NCBI GenBank assembly: GCA_021791615.1
Contig: JAJYWG010000380.1
Location: 1-9,764 of the forward strand
Source of the DNA: Actinomycetes bacterium
GTDB lineage: Bacteria; Actinomycetota; Acidimicrobiia; Acidimicrobiales; RAAP-2
Length of the DNA: 9,764 nt
Reading direction: 5' to 3'
Below, piece by piece: positions 1 to 4,910 of the stretch (its first letter is position 1; each line of letters opens with the position of its first letter). Both the position numbers and the translations under genes were made by a program. Under the pieces are notes generated by a model, which did no database searches, was not told where the DNA came from, and worked only from the letters and a program-made list of their open reading frames with translations.

Positions 1-889
1 TGGCCTTGGCCGGACGGTCGAGCAGGCGCTCGACGCCACGCAGCGCGTCGACGATCCGCCACGGGCCGACCGTCACCGACCCCTGGTTGCGAACCGCCGA
101 GGCGAGCCCATGGGCCTCGTCGACGACGAGGTGGTGAAAAGGGCCGAGCAGCTTGGAGCCGACGACGACAGGGGCGCTCGTCGCCGCCTGCACCGCGAGC
201 ATCGAGTGGTTCGTGACGACGATGTCGGCCGCAGCCGCACGCAGCTTCGCCTTCTGAGGCAGGCAGGTGTCGCCGAACGGACAGGTCGAGACGCCGGGGC
301 ACTCGCCTGGCGTCGTCGAGACGAGCTGCCAGTCCTCCCCGGCGATGACAGCGTCATAGCTCGCCTTGTCGCCGTCGGTGCCGGCCTCGACCGCCTCGAG
401 CGCCCAGCGCACGAGATCGGCGGTCTCCCCGGCCATCGGCGACAGGGTCTCCAAGAGCGTGGCGGGGTCCTTGCTCGGGAGCATGGTGAGGTCGCTCGCC
501 GCAGCGACGGCCGCCATGGAGCACACCGTGTTGCTCCACCCCTTCAGAACGGCGACCGTCGGGGCGGGCAGGCAGAGCACCTCGCTCACAGCCCGGACCA
601 CGGCCGGGGCGTCCTTGTCGCGCAGCTGGGACTGCAGGGCGAGGGTCTCGGTCGAGATGAGCGTCCGCTCCCCGCAGGTCGCCGCACGGATCGCCGCCGG
701 CACGAGGTAGGCGATCGACTTGCCGGTGCCGGTGGTCGCCTCGGCTGCGGCGTGCCGGGCGTTCTCCATGCTGGTGAGGATCGAGTCGGCAAGGGCGCGC
801 TGTGCGGGCCGGGCCGCAGCCGTCGCCTTGCCCGTCGCGAGCTGGACGGCGCGGTCGAGGACCTGGTCGAGCTGGCTCGGGGCGGTCAC
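1..889 (-). CDS. DinG/XPD-type Fe-S DNA helicase, N-terminal part (runs off left edge)
   Basis: This is a superfamily 2 ATP-dependent DNA helicase of the DinG/XPD type; 296 residues are visible and the second helicase domain lies beyond position 1. The sequence shows Walker A ATTGTGKS (residues 51-58), the segment LISTETLALQSQL after it, four cysteines placed as in the 4Fe-4S cluster of this family (C123 in SNTVC, then C197, C203 and C209), the motif VTNHSML, and a DEAH box in VVDEAHGL (257-260). The start is GTG at 889, with AGGAAGG three bases upstream; it lies inside a 31-bp element shared with two other genes here. The gene is divergent from a Cas4-like nuclease with 92 bp between starts, which suggests joint action on DNA ends or unwound DNA. 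DinG-type helicases act on 5' tails, R-loops and G-quadruplexes; the substrate here is unknown. Some are accessory to type IV CRISPR systems, but no array or csf gene is visible. Confidence 0.88.
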   Translation of the reverse strand, partial: MTAPSQLDQVLDRAVQLATGKATAAARPAQRALADSILTSMENARHAAAEATTGTGKSIAYLVPAAIRAATCGERTLISTETLALQSQLRDKDAPAVVRAVSEVLCLPAPTVAVLKGWSNTVCSMAAVAAASDLTMLPSKDPATLLETLSPMAGETADLVRWALEAVEAGTDGDKASYDAVIAGEDWQLVSTTPGECPGVSTCPFGDTCLPQKAKLRAAAADIVVTNHSMLAVQAATSAPVVVGSKLLGPFHHLVVDEAHGLASAVRNQGSVTVGPWRIVDALRGVERLLDRPAKA

Positions 890-892
890 GAA

Positions 893-923
893 CCTTCCTG
901 TGCGCCAGGGCGCGGATCGGGTC
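893..923 (-). promoter_or_regulatory. Start-associated 31-bp element, copy 1 (helicase gene)
   Basis: Read on the minus strand, this copy has CCCGATC, a 12-base spacer, then CACAGGAAGG, and ends three bases before the GTG of the helicase gene. It matches the copy before the YdjM-type gene at 27 of 31 positions. The AGGAAGG end serves as the ribosome-binding site; the conserved CCCGATC part is further upstream than a ribosome-binding site needs to reach, so it probably has a further role in transcription or translation. Confidence 0.65.
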
Positions 924-948
924 GCTATCTCCTTCGTTGGCAGACCCG

Positions 949-979
949 CACCCGATCTCGGGGCCGGTGCACAGGAAAG
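949..979 (+). promoter_or_regulatory. Start-associated 31-bp element, copy 2 (nuclease gene)
   Basis: CCCGATC, exactly 12 bases, then CACAGGAAAG, ending two bases before the ATG of the Cas4-like nuclease. It matches copy 1 at 22 of 31 positions, with the two conserved blocks at identical spacing. The upstream block sits in a near palindrome, CCCGATCTCGGG. Copies 1 and 2 face away from each other inside the same 92-bp divergent spacer, so each gene has its own element. No clear sigma-70-type promoter stands out in this spacer. Confidence 0.62.
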
Positions 980-981
980 AC

Positions 982-2538
982 ATGACCGAGAACAGCGACC
1001 GTCCGTTGAACGGCTACGCCAGCTTCGAGCGCCGCAAGCTCGTCCTCTCCGAGCAGGCGGTGAAGTTCGTGCGCAAGAAGACCTTGTCGCCGTCGACGGC
1101 TGCTGCGGTGTCGAGCTGCGGTGCCCGCTTCGCCATCGAACGGCTGCTGGAGAAGCTCGCGCCGAGCCCTCCCGACCCGCTCGGGGCAGCAGAGCTTGGC
1201 ACCGCGACCCACCAGGTCTACGAGGACCTCTTCGCCCGCCCGAAGGGCGAGCGCGGGCTCCTCGCCGGAGCGCAGCTCCTCGAACGCCTCGAGATCGACC
1301 ACCCTGAGCTCGAAGCGCCGGTCGACAAGGCCCTGCTCGCCCAGTGGCGCTCGGAGGTCCAGACGCGGGTCGTCGGCCTCTGGGAGGTGGAGAACCCCGA
1401 CGAGATCGACGTGGTCGGAAGCGAGCTGCACGTGCAGGCCGACCTCGATGGCATCGCGTTCCACGGCTTCATCGACCGCGTGCACCGGGTGGACGGCGGG
1501 CTGTGCGTCACCGACTTCAAGGCGGGGAGAGGGGCGATGAAGAAGGAGAACGCCCGCTACGGCGACCTGCACGGCGACCAGATCCGCCTCTACGTCGAAG
1601 CGCTTCGCCATGAGCGCCCCGAGCTCGGCCCGATCACCGGTGGCGAGGTGCTCTACGTCTTTCACCGCAAGCGCAGGGACGTCGACCTGTCCACCAAGGC
1701 GATGGACGGCACGCGCGCTCGCTACGAGAAGGCGTGGAAGCTGCTCACGGCACAGACCGAGCAGGGCGCCTTCGGCACGAGGACCTCGCCCTTGTGCGGC
1801 TGGTGCCCGGCGGTCCAGGTGTGCCCCGTAGCCCTTGGCGCCGGCAAGGTGGCCAGGACCGAGGCGGCGGAAGCGGGAGCCCTGCTCGGCATCGGCCTGG
1901 CGACCGCTACGAGCGCCCCCGCGCCGAGCGCGGAGGTCGCAGAAGACGCCTACGACCCCGCGATCGACTTCGCGCTCGACGCCGACGCGAGCGGCCATGC
2001 GGCCGCGCCCGGCCCGGCCACCGACAACGAGCCCGCGGAGTCAGAGCCTTCGCCGCCCTCAGCCAAGACAGCCACGACGACAAGGAGCACGCCCATGTAC
2101 GACGAGATGAAGCCCTGGGAGGAGACGAACCCCGACGGTTCGCTCAACCTGAACAGCTACGCATCGACCGCCGCGTTCGGGACGGTCGAGCTGGCGGTCG
2201 AGTCCCTGCACGCAGCCGGCCAGAGGATCACGTCGCAGACGGTCGACGCGTTCGCAGAGACCTTGGCGCTCGTCATCCAGCGATGCCAAGAGGCGCTCGA
2301 CGTCAGGCCCTCAATGCAGGACGGCTCGCACACCCGCCTGCGCGGCGCGCTGCGCACGTCGATCGAGACCATGCCGGCGCCGTTCGGCCAGGACGCATCG
2401 GCCTGGGCGGAGTGGGTGAAGCGAACCGAGAAGCGGGTGCTCTCGATCCACGGCGCAGCCTTGCGGCTCTGGAGCACCGGCGGCCAGGACCCCGAGCCAT
2501 GGATGGCGCTCGCGGTCGCAAGCCTCGAGGCCGCGTGA
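982..2538 (+). CDS. Cas4/RecB-type Fe-S PD-(D/E)XK nuclease with extra C-terminal domain
   Basis: The 518-aa product joins a RecB/Cas4-type nuclease domain to a separate C-terminal region. Visible nuclease features are C46, H77 in GTATHQVYEDLF, D165 in GFIDRVHRV, D178 and K180 in VTDFKAG, Q200 and Y204 in DQIRLYVEAL, and the cysteines C272, C275 and C281 (CGWCPAVQVC). C46 plus these three would hold a 4Fe-4S cluster, as in Cas4 and AddB, so all catalytic and cluster residues look intact. Residues about 291-371 form an Ala/Pro/Glu-rich linker; residues 372-518 are a compact helical region I do not recognise. The open frame extends upstream of 982, but ATG 982 is chosen because AGGAAAG lies just before it and the encoded protein starts well ahead of C46. 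The gene is divergent from the helicase and abuts the next gene tail to tail. It probably trims DNA ends in recombination, repair or element maintenance. Confidence 0.85.
   Translation: MTENSDRPLNGYASFERRKLVLSEQAVKFVRKKTLSPSTAAAVSSCGARFAIERLLEKLAPSPPDPLGAAELGTATHQVYEDLFARPKGERGLLAGAQLLERLEIDHPELEAPVDKALLAQWRSEVQTRVVGLWEVENPDEIDVVGSELHVQADLDGIAFHGFIDRVHRVDGGLCVTDFKAGRGAMKKENARYGDLHGDQIRLYVEALRHERPELGPITGGEVLYVFHRKRRDVDLSTKAMDGTRARYEKAWKLLTAQTEQGAFGTRTSPLCGWCPAVQVCPVALGAGKVARTEAAEAGALLGIGLATATSAPAPSAEVAEDAYDPAIDFALDADASGHAAAPGPATDNEPAESEPSPPSAKTATTTRSTPMYDEMKPWEETNPDGSLNLNSYASTAAFGTVELAVESLHAAGQRITSQTVDAFAETLALVIQRCQEALDVRPSMQDGSHTRLRGALRTSIETMPAPFGQDASAWAEWVKRTEKRVLSIHGAALRLWSTGGQDPEPWMALAVASLEAA
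2082..2097 (+). promoter_or_regulatory. Internal ribosome-binding site and ATG inside the nuclease gene
   Basis: AAGGAG (2082-2087) is followed by a 7-base spacer and an ATG (2095) in the same reading frame as the nuclease. The ATG is codon 372, exactly where the low-complexity linker ends and the folded-looking C-terminal region begins with MYDEMKPWEE. Initiation here would give a 147-aa protein (2095-2538) in addition to the full-length product. This motif is stronger and better spaced than the one before the main start. It could still be chance, because KES/KEH-type codons can mimic such a site. Confidence 0.5.
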
Positions 2539-3105
2539 TCAGGCGACCTCGCAGCCGGCGAGCACCCGCTCGCCGTCGAGGACCGTGCGGCCCGACACGA
2601 CCGCCTCGCCGCCGACCCGAACGACACCTCGGAGCTGGGCCCTGTCGAAAACGGTCGCAGAGCCGGTGACGACGCTGAGCTCGTCGACGACCGAGTCGTC
2701 GCACACCATCGCATAGCCGGACACCTCGGCATAGCCGGACACCTCGGCACGGTCGCAGACGATCGCATGGTCGCAGACGATCGCATGCCCTCGAACGACG
2801 GCATGGTCGAGGACCCTGCCCGAGTCGAGGACGTGCGCGTCGTCGAGCACCCTGGCGCCGTATGCGACCCAAGCGGTCTCGTCCACGACCGCCGTCTCGG
2901 CGACGAACCCCCCGGCAGAACCGTCTGGGTTCCTGTGACGGGTAAGGACATCTCCGGTTGGAACCGCGCCGCCACCTGGCGACACGAACACGTCGTCGTC
3001 GACGAGCTCGACGTGCTCGGCATCCGGTCGATCGGTCGGCGCGAACTGACCGCCGGCGGGCGTGCCGGCAGGACGGCGGTTCGGTCGGAAGTCCTTGTCG
3101 CTCAT
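2539..3105 (-). CDS. Hexapeptide-repeat left-handed beta-helix protein with N-terminal GTPAGGQF motif
   Basis: The 188-aa product has two parts. The N-terminus, FRPNRRPAGTPAGGQFAP (residues 6-23), carries the (A)GTPxGGQF signature I associate with small actinobacterial plasmid, phage and mobile-element proteins; its role is unknown to me. From about residue 67 the sequence is a long run of roughly twenty six-residue units of the form xVxxxA (RVLDDA, HVLDSG, RVLDHA, VVRGHA, IVCDHA, EVSGYA and so on), the pattern of a left-handed parallel beta-helix as in hexapeptide acyltransferases and YdcK-like proteins. No acyltransferase catalytic histidine motif or second domain is evident, so a scaffold or binding role is more likely than an enzyme. 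Two units are duplicated at DNA level. The ATG at 3105 lies one base after an inverted repeat ending in GAGAGGG, an unusually short spacing. The stop abuts the stop of the convergent nuclease gene. Confidence 0.8.
   Translation of the reverse strand: MSDKDFRPNRRPAGTPAGGQFAPTDRPDAEHVELVDDDVFVSPGGGAVPTGDVLTRHRNPDGSAGGFVAETAVVDETAWVAYGARVLDDAHVLDSGRVLDHAVVRGHAIVCDHAIVCDRAEVSGYAEVSGYAMVCDDSVVDELSVVTGSATVFDRAQLRGVVRVGGEAVVSGRTVLDGERVLAGCEVA
2713..2786 (-). repeat. Two tandem 18-bp duplications in the beta-helix gene
   Basis: On the plus strand an 18-bp unit beginning ATAGCCGGACACC is perfectly duplicated at 2713-2730 and 2731-2748. A different 18-bp unit beginning GGTCGCAGACG is perfectly duplicated at 2751-2768 and 2769-2786. 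Eighteen bases are six codons, exactly one hexapeptide unit, and they encode EVSGYA twice and IVCDHA/IVCDRA. Perfect identity at DNA level points to recent slippage that lengthened the helix without breaking frame. Confidence 0.85.
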
Positions 3106-3106
3106 A

Positions 3107-3121
3107 CCCTCTCTAAGAGGG
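3107..3121 (-). promoter_or_regulatory. Perfect 6-bp inverted repeat touching the beta-helix start codon
   Basis: On the minus strand CCCTCT-TAG-AGAGGG forms a perfect 6-bp stem with a 3-base loop and ends one base before the ATG at 3105. The right arm AGAGGG is the only ribosome-binding-site-like sequence for this gene, so a hairpin in the mRNA would hide it. The site could equally be a protein-binding operator or a weak terminator after the SLOG gene; no U-tract follows. Confidence 0.5.
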
Positions 3122-3177
3122 CAGCGTAATGCGCCTTTCGATCATCACACGGCGATCGTCGGCGCTCGGCCAGACCG

Positions 3178-3618
3178 TTACACGGTGTGTTGACCGACTT
3201 CTTGGACCGGAAAACCGGCCGCGCGGATGCGCCGTGCACAGTCCGCGGTGCCGTCTCCGCCGGGGAAGACGAGCGCGAGGTCGCAGCCGAGCTCGACCAT
3301 CTGGGCGTTCCGGTACACGCCGGCGGCCGGGCAGTAGTCGGTCCCGTCGCGGCGCCTGCGACGATGGTGCGGCGGACAGGTGGTCCGGCACGGTGCCGTC
3401 CAGGCGGCCGGATGCGGTTCGACTCGGAAGCCGAGACGTTCGGCTGCAGCAGCCGCCAAGCGATCGAGACCGGACGCGTCGCCGTGCACGAGGACGACGT
3501 TCGCCGGGTCGTAACCGGGGCCGAGGTGGACGTCGACGGCAGCCCGCAGCTCGAGCTCGACGCGCACCGCGTCGGCGTAGTCGCGCCCACCGGTGACCAG
3601 GATGCGGAAGGTCGACAT
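3178..3618 (-). CDS. SLOG-family (DUF2493/YspA-like) nucleotide-binding protein
   Basis: The 146-aa product has the Rossmann-like DUF2493 pattern: N-terminal FRILVTGGRDY (residues 4-14), VLVHGDASGLDRLAA in the middle, and YRNAQMVELG then LALVFPGGDGTADCARRIRAAG near the end. These glycine-rich loops are the ligand-binding motifs of the SLOG superfamily (related to LOG and DprA), whose members bind nucleotides or their derivatives. Between WTAP and YRNAQM sits a Cys/His insertion, C-x3-C-x2-HH followed by five arginines and a third Cys, which looks like a small metal site seen in some actinobacterial members. The ATG is three bases after the stop of the YdjM-type gene, with no strong ribosome-binding site, so translation is probably coupled. 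The substrate is unknown; links to phage or mobile-element defence are inference only. Confidence 0.82.
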   Translation of the reverse strand: MSTFRILVTGGRDYADAVRVELELRAAVDVHLGPGYDPANVVLVHGDASGLDRLAAAAAERLGFRVEPHPAAWTAPCRTTCPPHHRRRRRDGTDYCPAAGVYRNAQMVELGCDLALVFPGGDGTADCARRIRAAGFPVQEVGQHTV

Positions 3619-3621
3619 TGC

Positions 3622-4362
3622 TCAGACCGGAAGCCTGGGGAGCTGGACGGCGGGGAAGTGGGTGTGCACGAGCGGGATCACGATGCCCGCCGCGGCGCAG
3701 TACAAGACGCAGAGGCCGAGCGCCGAGCCGATGACGCTCTCCCGAGTCGAGCCCGTATGCCCGATGAGCGGCACGGTGAGCCGGAGCCGCTGGAGCGGGC
3801 GCACGAAAGGAGCCCAGAGCCACGGGACGCCCTCGACGGTGATGGTGTCGCCGACTATGTGCAAGAGGACGCCTCCTGCAGCGGCGAGCGGCAGCCAGCC
3901 AGCAGTGGTGTGGGAGAAGACCCACCAGGACGAGAGCCCGGCGAGGCCGACCATGAGCGGCCCGACGAGACCGACGTAGCCGAACTGCTTCGGGAGGAGC
4001 ATCCGCAGCACGAGCAGGATCGAGCAGCCGACGACGACGGCATCGACGAACGGATGCGGCTCGGCCAGCCTGACGAGGAGGAAGACGGCGACGGCGAACA
4101 GGATCGAGTGGGTCGCCTGGCGGTGGCCGCCTGCCAGCCTGTTCGTCACCTTGGAGACGGCCCGAGAGATCGGCCCGAGCTTGCGCGAGACGGTGGAACC
4201 CGGCTCGTCGATGTCGGGGAGCAGAGCGAACGCGGCTGCGACCACCCCGCCGACGCCGAGAGGCACGGGAGCGACGGGCACCCCGGCGACGGCGTGGTGC
4301 AGGACCGGCGCGAGCGCCATGAAGCCGACGGCACCGGTGAGGGCATGGTCACGACCGAGCAC
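3622..4362 (-). CDS. YdjM/DUF457-type membrane-bound metal-dependent hydrolase
   Basis: The 246-aa product is an integral membrane protein of the YdjM (DUF457) family of putative metal-dependent hydrolases. It shows the family's conserved polar motifs between hydrophobic segments: GRDHALTG near the N-terminus, LPDIDEPGS after the first long hydrophobic stretch, GGHRQATHS, and HIVGDTITVEGVPWLWAP near residue 180. Several further membrane segments include DAVVVGCSILLVLRMLL and VIGSALGLCVLYCAAAGIVI. The open frame begins at a TTG (4377), but GTG 4362 is preferred because the shared 31-bp element ends two bases before it, the same spacing as in the other two genes. In E. coli ydjM and dinG are both LexA-regulated; here the homologues share the start-associated element instead. 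It overlaps neither neighbour and lies three bases before the SLOG start. Confidence 0.82.
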   Translation of the reverse strand: MLGRDHALTGAVGFMALAPVLHHAVAGVPVAPVPLGVGGVVAAAFALLPDIDEPGSTVSRKLGPISRAVSKVTNRLAGGHRQATHSILFAVAVFLLVRLAEPHPFVDAVVVGCSILLVLRMLLPKQFGYVGLVGPLMVGLAGLSSWWVFSHTTAGWLPLAAAGGVLLHIVGDTITVEGVPWLWAPFVRPLQRLRLTVPLIGHTGSTRESVIGSALGLCVLYCAAAGIVIPLVHTHFPAVQLPRLPV

Positions 4363-4364
4363 AC

Positions 4365-4395
4365 CCTTCCTGTGCAAGAGGGCTCGGATCGGGTC
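4365..4395 (-). promoter_or_regulatory. Start-associated 31-bp element, copy 3 (YdjM-type gene)
   Basis: On the minus strand: GACCCGATCCG, then GCCCT, then GCACAGGAAGG, ending two bases before GTG 4362. It begins at the stop codon of the upstream HExxH gene (TGA 4396-4394 overlaps it), so it is squeezed into the operon rather than standing in open intergenic DNA. That position argues for a role in translation, or for an internal promoter. Confidence 0.65.
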
Positions 4396-4702
4396 AACGC
4401 TGGGTTCGTGCCCGACCTAGCACGTCGCGATTCCCACAATCCCAGTCCGGGTCTTCGACGTGATGGCGCTCGTGCTCGAGCGTGTCAGCGAGCTCTCGCG
4501 GAGTACGGCCATGAGTCTTGACCTTGACGAGATGGAGGTCCCAATCGGTCACGCCGGCGATGTGCCCCAGCAAGCCAGGAGTACGGGTGTCCTCGCAATA
4601 CTCGACGTAGCGCAGATCGAAGCCCGCCGCGATGATCGCCGTCTCGGCCGTCTCGATCCGCCGGCGCACGCCTGCGGGACATCCTTCAACGGGGGCGATC
4701 AT
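4394..4702 (-). CDS. Small HExxH-motif protein, putative zinc-dependent hydrolase
   Basis: The 102-aa product contains LADTLEHERHHVEDPDWDCG (residues 71-90), in which H77, E78 and H81 form an HExxH zinc-peptidase motif on a predicted helix. The preceding segment GHIAGVTDWDLHLVKVKTHG looks like the short beta-strand edge that precedes this helix in small metalloproteases. A third zinc ligand is not certain; D84, D88 and C89 are candidates. At this length it is far smaller than typical secreted proteases and has no signal peptide or membrane segment, so a cytosolic role is likely, perhaps ImmA/IrrE-like cleavage of a regulator (inference). ATG 4702 has GAGG six bases upstream. The gene overlaps the 3' end of the 74-aa gene by 17 bp, and its stop overlaps the leader element of the YdjM-type gene. 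Confidence 0.65.
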   Translation of the reverse strand: MIAPVEGCPAGVRRRIETAETAIIAAGFDLRYVEYCEDTRTPGLLGHIAGVTDWDLHLVKVKTHGRTPRELADTLEHERHHVEDPDWDCGNRDVLGRARTQR

Positions 4703-4910
4703 CCAGTTCCTCGCCCTGAGCGGCCCTCCTCGCCTCTCGTGCCTGGCGCTGGAGGTCCCGAAGTCGCTCGTTCTGCTCCCGGCGTCGCTCTACCTGCTCA
4801 GGGCTGTTCCACCAGGCGCTCGCCATGCCGTGCTCGGGGCAGCCGGGGTCCCAGTTGCGGGCTTCGGTCACCTCAGGCCCGACCCGGATGCGAGCACAGC
4901 TGCAGGCCAT
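4686..4910 (-). CDS. Small Cys/His protein with charged C-terminal helix, function unknown
   Basis: The 74-aa product has C-x-C near the start (residues 3-5) and WDPGCPEHG around residue 21, a possible metal-binding pair, followed by WWNSPEQVERRREQNERLRD, which begins a long charged amphipathic helix. I do not recognise the family; small phage and mobile-element proteins often look like this. The ATG at 4910 overlaps the stop of the 330-aa gene by one base (TGATG), and a GTG at 4913 overlaps it by four; either supports translational coupling. The 3' end overlaps the next gene by 17 bp in another frame. Confidence 0.6.
   Translation of the reverse strand: MACSCARIRVGPEVTEARNWDPGCPEHGMASAWWNSPEQVERRREQNERLRDLQRQAREARRAAQGEELDDRPR

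Noticed and set aside
802..981. Upstream extension of the nuclease gene to ATG 802
   Set aside because: It overlaps the divergent helicase coding region, is Arg/Pro/Ser-rich, and the ribosome-binding site and shared element point to ATG 982.
110..985. 291-aa open frame on the plus strand opposite the helicase gene
   Set aside because: The opposite strand carries clear helicase motifs (Walker A, four Cys, DEAH) throughout; this frame is Arg/Gly-rich with no motif and is an antisense shadow.
925..1998. 357-aa minus-strand frame opposite the nuclease
   Set aside because: The plus strand has the complete nuclease motif set; the opposite frame has no recognisable domain.
1..2538. CRISPR-Cas locus suggested by Cas4-like and DinG-like genes
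   Set aside because: No direct-repeat/spacer array and no other cas or csf gene is visible in 9.7 kb; Cas4-like nucleases and DinG helicases occur widely outside CRISPR.
4396..4412. LexA-box-like sequence (CGAACCCAGCGTTG on the minus strand) upstream of the YdjM-type gene
   Set aside because: It only partly matches the actinobacterial CGAAC-N4-GTTCG box and has no counterpart before the helicase gene, so SOS control is not supported.
3187..4521. 444-aa plus-strand frame opposite the SLOG and YdjM-type genes
   Set aside because: Asp/Glu/Arg-rich antisense composition, while two real families with intact motifs are encoded on the minus strand.
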